A DNA stretch of 51,330 bases from Paenibacillus woosongensis (GCF_009725165.1 NZ_WNZW01000021.1:1-51330); one strand, 5' to 3'. Positions 40,979 through 49,340 are shown, counted from the stretch's first letter. Numbers and translations are program-made. The notes: generated from the letters alone by a model not told the origin.

Positions 40979-41131
40979 TTAACCGCCCTGAGGATTGTTA
41001 TGACTAACGTGATTCCGGTTCTTTACCTTTTTTGAACCCGATAACGGCTCAGGTCCCCCGTTTCCTCGCTCTCGGCCCTGATTGGTGTCGGGCTGGGTTC
41101 CCGGTGTGGTATAGGACTTTGGTTTACTCAT
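40979..41131 (-). CDS. sspP: Small acid-soluble spore protein P
   Basis: A 50-residue very polar protein. The block PEPLSGSKKVKNRNH is the hallmark of SspP, a minor small acid-soluble spore protein made in the forespore; the rest is rich in Gly, Asn, Thr, Lys and Arg. The length agrees with the Bacillus protein (48 residues). Start ATG 41131 with AAAGGGGAT upstream. TGCATA (about 41206) could be a sigma-G -35, but the -10 is poor. Its usual partner sspO is not seen next to it. It lies between tRNA-Ser and the YitT gene. Confidence 0.9.
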   Translation of the reverse strand: MSKPKSYTTPGTQPDTNQGRERGNGGPEPLSGSKKVKNRNHVSHNNPQGG

Positions 41132-41218
41132 GTACGCTGCATCCCCTTTGCTTATCGAGCTTGGTTGGTTTCATTTACTCTTAAGGTGTGGGGAACTTGA
41201 TCTATTTATGCATGGTGA

Positions 41219-41266
41219 TCCTTGGATGACGTCCTTGGGGTGGCTTCCTTGGAATGGACCCTTAGG
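41219..41266 (-). repeat. Short tandem repeat of CCAAGGA units
   Basis: Four units of TCCTTGG/CCTTAGG (plus strand) start at about 41219, 41232, 41246 and 41260, a period of 13-14 bases, upstream of sspP. The intervening bases are partly shared (GGTGGC after two of them). Confidence 0.6.
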
Positions 41267-41470
41267 GTGGCATTTCTAGGCCCAGTACCTGCGTGGCGAA
41301 GTGTGTTACTCTTGTGCCTCAAATGTATTCTTGCTCGCTGCGGGGCTTTACGCATTCCATGAGCTTAACTCAAGAGTACAGAGATTGGCTAGGCACCGAA
41401 AAGCAAGCGGTCAAACTGGTACCGGACATACACAATTTTCCCCAAGACTGAGTCGTAGCACGAAACTTTT

Positions 41471-41652
41471 TAACGAACCTAACGATCACTATTGTTTAAA
41501 AATAACCTTCTTCAAAATGTAACGAATCTGGAGAACGTTATTTCAAATCTTTATTGCTCTAATCAGAGGATAAGCCGTAAATAGCGTGGCTAAAAATCGT
41601 TAGATTTAAAACAAGCGCAAATAGGTACAAATAACGAGGATGAGATTCGTTA
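41471..41652. repeat. AACG-rich inverted-repeat cluster
   Basis: TAACGAATCT-N7-GTTATTT (41520-41543) and its inverted copy AAATAACG-N6-AGATTCGTTA (41629-41652) enclose about 85 bases containing further copies of the same words (ATCGTTAGATTT, TAACGAAC, TAACGATC from 41471). The ends could pair to make a long hairpin. The layout recalls short intergenic repeat elements; a related one lies at 50699-50781. Confidence 0.7.
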
Positions 41653-42033
41653 GACTCCGGTTAACAGGATAGTGGCCACCAATCGGATGGCCTTATCTCA
41701 AGTGTATGGTGGGTTCTTCCCACGCGAACGAGCACTACTCCCCTGTACGCACGAAGCAAATCCGAGGCATGGATGGCACCTAGTCTTATCCCTTCATTTC
41801 TTGCTTACAACGGCGGCTCGACGAAGGGGCAACCTTTCATAGTAGTTTGTAATGCCGTGCCCCTTCTCCTTCGCCCCCCTGCGTGCGATCTGAGCCACGG
41901 GGCTTGCCTTCCCGCACCATCATATCAAACGGCCTACCGGGCATTGCTGAGAAGACATAGCCTTACTAAGCGGGTTCTTCTACAACCATCAGCCCTTGAC
42001 TCTAGGTTATTACTTTCTAATATCAGCAAAAAA
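41653..42033. other. Unassigned intergenic stretch with hairpins
   Basis: No gene with a ribosome site seen on either strand. Notable structure: perfect nine-base arms GAAGGGGCA (41823-41831) and TGCCCCTTC (41858-41866), and a short GTGGG...CCCAC hairpin near 41709-41723. On the minus strand this would follow the tRNA-Ser terminator. It could hold a structured RNA or decayed sequence; I cannot tell. Confidence 0.4.
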
Positions 42034-42055
42034 CCGCCTCCCCGGCGGGAAGCGG
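42034..42055 (-). terminator. Terminator after tRNA-Ser
   Basis: Minus-strand arms CCGCtTCCC and GGGAgGCGG around a four-base loop, followed by TTTTTTGC. Confidence 0.88.
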
Positions 42056-42123
42056 CATAATCATTATTTCCTAGTTATCGTTAACGAAGCCTACGCTCCG
42101 ACGAACCTTCGTGAGTTCTTAAT

Positions 42124-42217
<94 letters not shown>

Positions 42218-42279
42218 AAAAGGTGAATCTGATTAGCGTAACAAATCAGATTCTACCATAGAGTTTATTCGCATGCAAG

Positions 42280-43563
42280 TTATTTCTTGCTGGTAATGTA
42301 TTCAAGATTACCCATGTATGGACGCAGTACTTCCGGTACTTCAACACGGCCGTCTTCCGTCTGATAATTCTCCAGAATAGCGGCAACTGTGCGTCCTACG
42401 GCAAGTCCAGAACCGTTCAAGGTATGCACGAATTCTGGTTTGGCTTTAGCCTCCGGACGGAAACGGATATTCGCACGGCGAGCCTGGAATTCCTCTACGT
42501 TAGAGCAGGAAGAAATTTCGCGGTAAGCACCCGCCTCCGGCAGCCACACTTCGAGATCGTACGTTTTGGCAGCTGTAAAACCTAGATCCCCCGTACAGAG
42601 TGCCAGCACGCGGTAGGGAAGCTTCAACAGCTGCAGAACGCGTTCTGCGTTAGCTGTCATTTTCTCCAGTTCTTCATACGAGTGATCCGGATGAACAATC
42701 TTGATCATCTCCACCTTGTTGAACTGATGCTGGCGAATCAGACCGCGAGTATCGCGGCCAGCCGCACCCGCCTCCGACCGGAAGCAAGAGCTGTATGCCA
42801 CATAATTCCGGGGAAGGTCCTCTATGCCCAGAATTTCATCACGATGGAAGTTCGTTACGGGTACCTCTGCTGTCGGAATCAAATAGTAACCATCCTCAGT
42901 CAGCTTAAACAGGTCCTCCTCAAACTTCGGAAGCTGACCCGTACCGTACAGGCTGTCGCGGTTGACGATATATGGCGGCAGCATTTCTTCATAACCGTGC
43001 TCATTACTGTGCAGATCCATCATGAAGTTGATCAGCGCACGCTCAAGACGGGCCCCCAGCCCTTTATAAAAGGTAAATCTCGAACCGGCTACCTTCGCCC
43101 CTGCCTCAAAATCCAAAATGCCGAGATCCGTGGCGATATCCCAATGCGCCTTTGGCGTGAAATCGAACTGCCGGGGCTCGCTCCAACGGCGAACTTCCAC
43201 ATTCTCTTCCTCGGAGCCGCCAACCGGAACATCTGCATGAGGAATGTTAGGAATAGAGAGCATCAGCTCATCGATCTGTGCTTCAAGAGCCCGGACTTCG
43301 TCATCCAGCTCCTTAATACGGTCACCCACCTCACGCATTTCGATGATCAGCTCGTCTGCATTTTCCTTGTTTTTCTTGCGCTTGGCGACTTCGGCCGATA
43401 CCATGTTACGACGGTTCTTCAGCGATTCGCTCTCCTGCAGCAATTCGCGGCGTTTGCCGTCCAGCGGGGCGAAGCCGGATATAAGCTCCAGCGACTTACC
43501 TCTGTCCTTAAGCGCCTTCTCGACGCGTTCGAAATCATTTCGCATTATTTTAACATCTAACAT
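42280..43563 (-). CDS. serS: Seryl-tRNA synthetase
   Basis: Class II synthetase charging tRNA-Ser. The 427-residue protein has the N-terminal coiled-coil arm that grips the long variable arm of tRNA-Ser (residues 25-105, rich in E, K and R), then the catalytic core with motif 2 SSCFRSEAGAAGRDTRGLIRQ (shown in part), HQFNKVEMI, and motif 3 NGSGLAVGRTVAAILEN. Start ATG 43563 with AGGAGGGAC upstream. tRNA-Ser is encoded 62 bases downstream, so enzyme and substrate are neighbours. No T-box is visible in its leader. Confidence 0.97.
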   Translation of the reverse strand: MLDVKIMRNDFERVEKALKDRGKSLELISGFAPLDGKRRELLQESESLKNRRNMVSAEVAKRKKNKENADELIIEMREVGDRIKELDDEVRALEAQIDELMLSIPNIPHADVPVGGSEEENVEVRRWSEPRQFDFTPKAHWDIATDLGILDFEAGAKVAGSRFTFYKGLGARLERALINFMMDLHSNEHGYEEMLPPYIVNRDSLYGTGQLPKFEEDLFKLTEDGYYLIPTAEVPVTNFHRDEILGIEDLPRNYVAYSSCFRSEAGAAGRDTRGLIRQHQFNKVEMIKIVHPDHSYEELEKMTANAERVLQLLKLPYRVLALCTGDLGFTAAKTYDLEVWLPEAGAYREISSCSNVEEFQARRANIRFRPEAKAKPEFVHTLNGSGLAVGRTVAAILENYQTEDGRVEVPEVLRPYMGNLEYITSKK

Positions 43564-43617
43564 GGGTTGTCCCTCCTAGAATCGTCCCCGGACCGCCTCG
43601 CTCGGCTCGCATGCTTC

Positions 43618-43672
43618 AACGGAGCAAGACAGGCCGTCATGGGATCACCAGAGAACTCGGGTGTCCTCCGTT
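43618..43672 (-). repeat. Hairpin in the serS leader
   Basis: Perfect seven-base arms AACGGAG (43618-43624) and CTCCGTT (43666-43672) enclose a second stem (ACACC...GGTG) on the minus strand. It is 55 bases before serS. T-box motifs were not found, so the role is open; it may be a repeat related to other AACGGA hairpins here. Confidence 0.5.
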
Positions 43673-43725
43673 AAAACAAACAAACCTTAACCCTTGGGAA
43701 AGAGTCAAGGTGTCTGATCAGCCCT

Positions 43726-44310
43726 TTACTTAGCAGCCGTTTTGTTAGCCTGAATCATTTCTGTAAAATATTTATGCAGCGAGGCATCGTCCGTCAACTC
43801 CGGATGAAATGACGATACCAGCAAATGCCCCTGACGTGCCGTTACGATTTCATCGTTATAAGTCGACAGCACTTCGACTCTTTCGCCAACCTCCGTGATT
43901 AACGGCGCACGTATAAAGACTGCGCGAAGCGGCTCCTCAAGACCTTTGACCTCCAGGTCGGTCTCAAAGCTCTCCCGCTGACGCCCAAACGCATTACGCG
44001 ATACGCTGATGTCCATCACACCCAGGTGAGGCTCCTCGCCGCCTTCGATTTTCTTCGCCATCACAATCAAGCCAGCGCAGGTGCCAAAGAGAGGCTTGCC
44101 CTCACTGGAGAATTGCTGAATAGCTTCGATAAAGCCATACTTTCTCATGAGCTTGCCGATGGTTGTGCTCTCCCCGCCGGGGATAATCAATCCATCGATA
44201 TCCAGGAGCTGCTCGGGCTGCTTCACAGCAACGCCCTCAGCTCCCGTGCTCTCAATGCTTCTTATATGCTCCGCAACAGCGCCTTGCAGCGCCAGTACTC
44301 CCACCTTCAT
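43726..44310 (-). CDS. pdxT: Pyridoxal 5'-phosphate synthase glutaminase subunit
   Basis: PdxT frees ammonia from glutamine and passes it to PdxS for vitamin B6 synthesis. The 194-residue class I amidotransferase shows VLALQGAVAEH, IPGGESTTIGKL, the nucleophile Cys in PLFGTCAGLIVMA and the His-Glu of the triad in SSFHPELT. Start ATG 44310 with AGAAGGT upstream. It lies 49 bases after pdxS, as one operon. Confidence 0.97.
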   Translation of the reverse strand: MKVGVLALQGAVAEHIRSIESTGAEGVAVKQPEQLLDIDGLIIPGGESTTIGKLMRKYGFIEAIQQFSSEGKPLFGTCAGLIVMAKKIEGGEEPHLGVMDISVSRNAFGRQRESFETDLEVKGLEEPLRAVFIRAPLITEVGERVEVLSTYNDEIVTARQGHLLVSSFHPELTDDASLHKYFTEMIQANKTAAK

Positions 44311-44359
44311 GGAGAAACCTTCTTTCTATCTGACTCAAAAAAAGGGATTGCTCTGCCAA

Positions 44360-45241
44360 TTACCAGCCGCGATCCGACATACGCTCGGCCGGAGACAACT
44401 TGGAAATTTCGATGCCTTTCATCGGCGTGCCCAGGTTCTTGGACACTTCGGCAATCAATTTATAATCGGTATAGTGCGTTGTAGCTTCAACGATCGCACG
44501 AGCGAATTTCTCAGGGTTTTCGGATTTAAAAATACCTGAGCCTACGAATACGCCGTCAGCGCCAAGATGCATCATCAACGCCGCATCAGCCGGAGTGGCT
44601 ACGCCGCCAGCTGCGAAGTTCACGACAGGAAGCTTTCCGTTCTCATGAACTTCAAGCAACAGCTCATAAGATACGCCCAAGTTCTTAGCCTCTGCATACA
44701 ACTCATCCTTGGACATATTCTGTACGGAACGGATTTGGCTGTTGATCAGCCGCATATGGCGAACAGCTTCGACAATGTTGCCTGTTCCCGGCTCACCTTT
44801 TGTACGGATCATGGATGCGCCCTCTCTGATGCGGCGCAGCGCTTCGCCGAGATCCTTCGCTCCGCAAACAAATGGAACGGTAAATTCCCGCTTGTCGATG
44901 TGGAACACCTCGTCTGCCGGCGTCAGCACTTCACTCTCGTCCAAATAGTCTACCCCGAGAGATTCCAAAACTTTCGCTTCCACGTAATGCCCGATCCGTG
45001 CTTTGGCCATAACCGGAATAGAAACGACTTTCATGACTTCTTCAATAATCGTAGGATCAGCCATACGGGCTACGCCGCCAGCTGCACGGATATCAGAAGG
45101 AACGCGCTCCAATGCCATGACAGCCGTTGCTCCAGCCGCTTCGGCGATCTTCGCCTGCTCCGCATTCATGACGTCCATAATGACGCCGCCTTTTTGCATT
45201 TCGGCCATACCTCTTTTTACACGTGATGTTCCTGTTTCCAT
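44360..45241 (-). CDS. pdxS: Pyridoxal 5'-phosphate synthase lyase subunit
   Basis: PdxS joins ribose 5-phosphate, glyceraldehyde 3-phosphate and ammonia into pyridoxal phosphate in a 12-mer with PdxT. The 293-residue TIM barrel has the family blocks VIMDVMNAEQAKIAEAAGA, the first Schiff-base Lys in VMAKARIGHYVEA, the second in ASMIRTKGEPGTG, and VNFAAGGVATPADAALMM. Start ATG 45241 (METGTSRVKRGMAEM), seven bases after GGGAGG; a GTG two codons upstream overlaps that site. Confidence 0.97.
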   Translation of the reverse strand: METGTSRVKRGMAEMQKGGVIMDVMNAEQAKIAEAAGATAVMALERVPSDIRAAGGVARMADPTIIEEVMKVVSIPVMAKARIGHYVEAKVLESLGVDYLDESEVLTPADEVFHIDKREFTVPFVCGAKDLGEALRRIREGASMIRTKGEPGTGNIVEAVRHMRLINSQIRSVQNMSKDELYAEAKNLGVSYELLLEVHENGKLPVVNFAAGGVATPADAALMMHLGADGVFVGSGIFKSENPEKFARAIVEATTHYTDYKLIAEVSKNLGTPMKGIEISKLSPAERMSDRGW

Positions 45242-45333
45242 GTCCACGCCTCCCGATTTTAATCTAAATATATCCCCATGTTAGGAGGCCAAGGCGCAAG
45301 ACCTTGTCCCCATAAACATTACTTCTGTCTCAA

Positions 45334-45347
45334 TATCGCAAGCGATA
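45334..45347. promoter_or_regulatory. Palindrome in the pdxS leader
   Basis: Perfect TATCGC-AA-GCGATA just downstream of the pdxS -10, where a repressor could sit. No PdxR-type regulator gene is in the window. Confidence 0.45.
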
Positions 45348-45359
45348 ATCTAACTTGAT

Positions 45360-45388
45360 ATTTTACAATATTTACGCTAAATATACAA
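45360..45388 (-). promoter_or_regulatory. pdxST promoter
   Basis: Minus-strand -35 TTGTAT (45383-45388), 17-base spacer, -10 TAAAAT (45360-45365). A short CCCG/CGGG hairpin that may end dacA overlaps its upstream edge. Confidence 0.7.
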
Positions 45389-45418
45389 CCCGTTTACTCG
45401 GGATTTATGTTTCACTTA

Positions 45419-46831
45419 CTAGAAAAGATTTTTGATTCCGTTAAACAGATCCTTGAAAAAGTCCCCGATCGCACGCAGAAACAGCTTAAACCAATTCGCC
45501 TTATCCGCGTCCTGGGCGGTAATTAGCTTCACCGTCTTCTCTACAGGCTCGTCAGAGCCCGGAACTTTGTAGGAGTATGTCACAGTCCCCACTTCTGTTC
45601 CTTGCTTCAGAGGCGCCACCAAAGCCATCTCCTCATTCAGAGACACCGTTGCTTGCAGGCTGCTCATATCCGCACCCTTAGGTACAACGAAACTTACGCC
45701 TTGATCCGTAACGACAGGAACATCTACATTCTTTGCCTTCTTAACGGTAACCGTCTCGGCTCCTTCTACCGTCGTCTTAGGGGCAACGACCTGCTTAATT
45801 TCAAAATTGTTGAACCCGTAATCCATCACTTTGCGCGTTTCAACGAAACGTACATCCTCGGCCTTCATCGTTTTTGTAGCTTGCGTTCCCATAACGACAC
45901 TGATCAACCGCATTCCGTTCCGCTCGGCCGTGCCGGTAAAGCAGCTCCCTGCTCTGGAGGTATGCCCGGTCTTCAAACCGTCCATCCCCTCATAGGCAAA
46001 CTGTCTGAAGTTGGTTACATTCTTGTTCGCTTCGAGCATGTAGTTCCAGTTCACCATCGGCTTCTTGTCACGAGGGCGGAACGTATATTCTTGAATCGTT
46101 GTAAATTCAGTAAAATCAGGATGGTCAGTCACGATGTATTTAGCAAGAATTGCTGCATCCATAGCCGACATTACCGTTTCCTTGTCATTTGCCGGCTGAA
46201 ACTCCTTAGGCATATCTCCAATGTCCAAACCTGTAGAGTTTGCAAAATAAGTGTTGGTCATTCCCATGCGCTGGGCTTCGTCATTCATCATCTTAACGAA
46301 TGCTTGCTCAGAACCGGCGACATGCTCAGCCAGCGCTACTGTTGCATCGTTCGCCGATCCCACCGCCATGGCAATGTATAATTCCCGGATCGTATGCTGG
46401 TCGCCTTGCGCCAGGAAAATCCGTGAACCAATCGTCTTCGATGCGTTCTCCCGTACGGTAACTACGTCGTCCCAGCTAAACTTTCCTTGCTTGACTAAGT
46501 CTGCAACGATGTATTCCGTCATCATTTTGGTCATGCTTGCCGGAGGCAGCGGTGTATCTCCATTTACGTTTAATAGAATTTGGCCAGATACCGGCTCCAT
46601 TAATATCGCAGATTTAACATTAAGTTCAAGAGATTCCACGGATGGAATGCTAGAGCTGATTTGCTCTACTTCAGGTTTGGTAGACGTCGTCGCTTCGGTT
46701 TGCTGACCTTCAGCAAGAACCATCGCCGGCACCGTAGATAGACATAACATATTCAATAAAAGAACAGAGGCGACGCTTTTACGAAGGATTTGCCGTTTCG
46801 ATGTTCTAGGTTTCTTTTCTTTCAATTTCAC
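45419..46831 (-). CDS. dacA: D-alanyl-D-alanine carboxypeptidase (DacA/PBP5-like)
   Basis: DacA trims the last D-Ala from peptidoglycan stem peptides on the outer face of the membrane. About 470 residues: signal peptide (VASVLLLNMLCLSTVPAMVLA, cleaved after ALA-like site), S11 peptidase domain with SxxK in PPASMTKMM, SxN in GSANDATVALAEH, and KTG in GLKTGHTSRAGSCF, then the PBP5-like C-terminal beta domain and a final amphipathic anchor (KANWFKLFLRAIGDFFKDLF). Start GTG 46831, eleven bases after GGGGAGC; an ATG seven codons upstream has no ribosome site. Confidence 0.95.
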   Translation of the reverse strand: MKLKEKKPRTSKRQILRKSVASVLLLNMLCLSTVPAMVLAEGQQTEATTSTKPEVEQISSSIPSVESLELNVKSAILMEPVSGQILLNVNGDTPLPPASMTKMMTEYIVADLVKQGKFSWDDVVTVRENASKTIGSRIFLAQGDQHTIRELYIAMAVGSANDATVALAEHVAGSEQAFVKMMNDEAQRMGMTNTYFANSTGLDIGDMPKEFQPANDKETVMSAMDAAILAKYIVTDHPDFTEFTTIQEYTFRPRDKKPMVNWNYMLEANKNVTNFRQFAYEGMDGLKTGHTSRAGSCFTGTAERNGMRLISVVMGTQATKTMKAEDVRFVETRKVMDYGFNNFEIKQVVAPKTTVEGAETVTVKKAKNVDVPVVTDQGVSFVVPKGADMSSLQATVSLNEEMALVAPLKQGTEVGTVTYSYKVPGSDEPVEKTVKLITAQDADKANWFKLFLRAIGDFFKDLFNGIKNLF

Positions 46832-46912
46832 TGCACTTAAAGCTCCCCTCATATACTCGTTCGATGTTCGATTGCTTTATCTATTCTATCACAGCGCAAT
46901 ACGCAAAAAAAG

Positions 46913-46941
46913 ACAGGCCGGGCAGAATTCGCCCAGCCTGT
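46913..46941 (-). terminator. Terminator after guaB
   Basis: Minus-strand arms ACAGGCtGGGC and GCCCgGCCTGT with a seven-base loop, followed by CTTTTTTTG. It lies between guaB and dacA. Confidence 0.88.
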
Positions 46942-46970
46942 GTTGGAAAATAGTGGTGTGGTGATTATTT

Positions 46971-48428
46971 TTACAAGGAATAGTTCGGTGCTTCCTTCGT
47001 AATTTGCACATCGTGCGGATGACTTTCGCGAAGGCCTGCTCCCGTAATACGGATGAATTTTGTATCGTTACGAAGCTCATCCAAGGTAGCTGTTCCGCAG
47101 TATCCCATACCTGAGCGTAAACCGCCTAATAGCTGGTGAACCGTATCGGATAGTGGCCCTTTGTAAGCGACACGTCCTTCAATACCTTCCGGTACCAGTT
47201 TCTTGTCGTCGTCCTGGAAGTAGCGATCCTTACTGCCTTGCTTCATTGCTCCAAGGGAACCCATCCCTCTATACACTTTAAAACGGCGCCCTTGATAAAT
47301 CTCCGATTCGCCAGGGCTTTCCTCCGTACCGGCAAGCAAACTTCCCAGCATGACCGCATGCGCTCCAGCAGCAATGGCCTTCGTGATCTCTCCGGAATAT
47401 TTAATGCCTCCGTCGGCGATGATCGGAATGCCATATTCGCGAGCAACCGATGCGCAGTCGTATACGGCGGTAATTTGCGGTACACCGATTCCGGCGATGA
47501 CACGCGTCGTACAGATCGAACCTGGTCCGATACCTACCTTGACGACAGAAGCGCCAGCTTCGATTAAATCGCGAGTTGCTTCGCCAGTCGCTACGTTACC
47601 GGCGATAATTGTAAGTTCCGGATACCGTTTGCGAAGCTCACGTACCGTGTCCAAAATGTTAATATGATGCCCGTGCGCGGAATCAACCGTAATAACGTCA
47701 ACGCCTGCCTTAACCAAAGCCTCCGCCCGTACAAAGGAATCGGAAGATACACCGATAGCCGCTCCGACAAGCAGTCTGCCCTGCTCGTCTTTTGCCGCAT
47801 TCGGGAATTGGATCGCCTTCTCGATATCCTTGATCGTGATCAAGCCTTTGAGCGTGTTGGAATCATCCACCAGCGGCAGCTTTTCGATTTTATGCTGCTG
47901 CAGGATAACTTCGGCCTCTTGAAGGGTCGTCCCCACAGGAGCTGTGACCAGATTCTCGTGCGTCATGACTTCGCTAATCTTAATGTTATAGTCATGTACA
48001 AACCGCAAATCCCGGTTCGTCAAAATTCCGACCAACTTCTGCTCCTCGTTTACGATAGGAACCCCGGAGATCCGGTACTTGCCCATCAACTCCTCGGCGT
48101 CCGATACCAATCGATCCGGCGTAAGGGAGAATGGGTTTGTGATAACGCCGCTTTCCGAGCGCTTAACCCGATCTACTTCCTCAGCCTGCTGCTCTACTGA
48201 CATATTCTTATGAATAATGCCGATGCCGCCTTCCCGGGCAATGGCAATCGCCATAGCCGCCTCCGTTACTGTATCCATTCCGGCGCTGATGAGCGGCATG
48301 TTCAGCTTAACCTTATCGCTCAGCTTCGTAGACAAATTTACCTCTTTCGGAAGGACCTCCGATTTACGAGGGACGAGCAGCACGTCATCAAATGTTAAGC
48401 CCTCTTTATCAAATTTACTTTCCCACAC
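46971..48428 (-). CDS. guaB: IMP dehydrogenase
   Basis: GuaB oxidises IMP to XMP with NAD, the branch point to guanine nucleotides. The 485-residue protein has the TIM barrel start (GLTFDDVLLVPRKSEVLP), a pair of CBS domains inserted at about 95-205 (LMGKYRISGVPIV...GILTNRDLRF; TLQEAEVILQQHKIEKLPLV), the IMP loop with catalytic Cys (GIGPGSICTTR), and the flap region GMGSLGAM...GRVAYKGP. The start is GTG 48428 behind GGGAGGAAAA. It opens the guaB-dacA-pdxST run found also in Bacillus. Confidence 0.97.
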   Translation of the reverse strand: MWESKFDKEGLTFDDVLLVPRKSEVLPKEVNLSTKLSDKVKLNMPLISAGMDTVTEAAMAIAIAREGGIGIIHKNMSVEQQAEEVDRVKRSESGVITNPFSLTPDRLVSDAEELMGKYRISGVPIVNEEQKLVGILTNRDLRFVHDYNIKISEVMTHENLVTAPVGTTLQEAEVILQQHKIEKLPLVDDSNTLKGLITIKDIEKAIQFPNAAKDEQGRLLVGAAIGVSSDSFVRAEALVKAGVDVITVDSAHGHHINILDTVRELRKRYPELTIIAGNVATGEATRDLIEAGASVVKVGIGPGSICTTRVIAGIGVPQITAVYDCASVAREYGIPIIADGGIKYSGEITKAIAAGAHAVMLGSLLAGTEESPGESEIYQGRRFKVYRGMGSLGAMKQGSKDRYFQDDDKKLVPEGIEGRVAYKGPLSDTVHQLLGGLRSGMGYCGTATLDELRNDTKFIRITGAGLRESHPHDVQITKEAPNYSL

Positions 48429-48522
48429 CTTAGTTTTTCCTCCCTTATATTCTATTCCTCGTCGACCGAATTCCCTTATATATCAAGGCCGGAAAGACAC
48501 TTACGAAAATATATTATTGTAC

Positions 48523-48551
48523 ATCTTAGCAAAGGGCATATAGCCTGTCAA
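48523..48551 (-). promoter_or_regulatory. guaB promoter
   Basis: Minus-strand -35 TTGACA (48546-48551), 17-base spacer, -10 TAAGAT (48523-48528). About 90 bases of leader follow; I see no purine riboswitch in it. Confidence 0.82.
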
Positions 48552-48712
48552 GGACAAGCGCCAGGAAATTACACCAGACTTTCACAGGCACACGAGTGTC
48601 CACGGGAGGGATACAATACACTGTTTCAGGTATTCTCCCGCCGATCTATTGTTCCCCTTTTGCGGCTAATATCATTCCAGCTAAGTAAACCGTCCACCCT
48701 CCCATATGAAAA
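48552..48712. other. Intergenic stretch between guaB promoter and clpP terminator
   Basis: No gene. It contains a hairpin with arms CGGGAG (48603-48608) and CTCCCG (48635-48640) extended by ATAC/GTAT, without a T-run. Confidence 0.45.
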
Positions 48713-48738
48713 AGAGCACTGTCTAAGGACAATGCTCT
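48713..48738 (-). terminator. Terminator after the clpP gene
   Basis: Minus-strand arms AGAGCAttGTC and GACagTGCTCT, four-base loop, then TTTTTC. Confidence 0.88.
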
Positions 48739-48752
48739 CTTACATACCCTGC

Positions 48753-49340
48753 TTACCCGGCCTTTGAAATCACCTGATCGATGACGCCATATTCAATCGC
48801 TTCTTGCGCGGACATGAAGTAATCCCGATCCATATCTTTGGCTATGCGTTCCAGCGACTGGCCCGTATGCTCAGCGGCAATCGCGTTTAGTCTCTCCCGG
48901 GTACGGAGAATCCGTTTAGCGCTAATTTCGATGTCACTGGCTTGCCCTTGGACACCGCCATGCGGCTGATGAATCATTACCTCGCTATTTGGCAAGGCGA
49001 ACCGTTTTCCTTTAGCACCTGACAACAGTAAAATTGCCGCAAAAGAAGCAGCCATACCGGAGCAAATCGTCTGAACGTCAGGTTTGATGTACTGCATTGT
49101 ATCGTAGATGGCAAACCCAGCTGAAGTGGAACCCCCAGGGCTATTTATATAGAAATGGATATCCTTCTCTGGATCCTCAGCCGCAAGCAAAAGCATTTGT
49201 GCAGTTATGCTATTGGCTACCTGGTCATCAATCGCCGAACCGAGAAATACGATTCGATCCTTAAGCAGCCTGGAATAAATATCATAGGAGCGTTCTCCTC
49301 GGCTCGTGTGTTCGATTACGTACGGGATAAATGTACTCAT
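48753..49340 (-). CDS. clpP: ATP-dependent Clp protease proteolytic subunit (paralogue)
   Basis: ClpP forms the 14-subunit barrel that degrades proteins fed by ClpX/ClpC. The 195-residue protein has the family start (FIPYVIEHTSRGERSYDIYSR), YINSPGGSTSAGFAIYDTM, catalytic Ser in CSGMAASFAAILL, His in MIHQPHGG and Asp in the DMDRDYFMSAQEAIEYG region. The usual GMAASMGA is GMAASFAA here, and several normally fixed positions differ, so it is probably a second ClpP rather than the main one. Start ATG 49340 with AGGGGGTT upstream. It sits alone between guaB and an ECF sigma gene. Confidence 0.94.
   Translation of the reverse strand: MSTFIPYVIEHTSRGERSYDIYSRLLKDRIVFLGSAIDDQVANSITAQMLLLAAEDPEKDIHFYINSPGGSTSAGFAIYDTMQYIKPDVQTICSGMAASFAAILLLSGAKGKRFALPNSEVMIHQPHGGVQGQASDIEISAKRILRTRERLNAIAAEHTGQSLERIAKDMDRDYFMSAQEAIEYGVIDQVISKAG

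Noticed and set aside
41206..41322. Minus-strand 38-codon TTG-started frame upstream of sspP
   Set aside because: No ribosome site and no family match; reported only as the setting of the CCAAGGA repeats.
41219..41652. CRISPR array
   Set aside because: Repeat units are very short, imperfect and partly inverted; there are no uniform repeats and spacers and no cas genes in the window.
41773..42060. Plus-strand 95-codon frame before tRNA-Ser
   Set aside because: It runs through the tRNA-Ser terminator, has no ribosome site and has low-complexity Pro/Leu content typical of chance frames.
43564..43725. T-box in the serS leader
   Set aside because: The T-box sequence (AGGGTGGNACC type) and a matching antiterminator were not found.
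48429..48522. Purine riboswitch in the guaB leader
   Set aside because: The conserved loop sequences of the purine aptamer are not present and no terminator hairpin lies before guaB.
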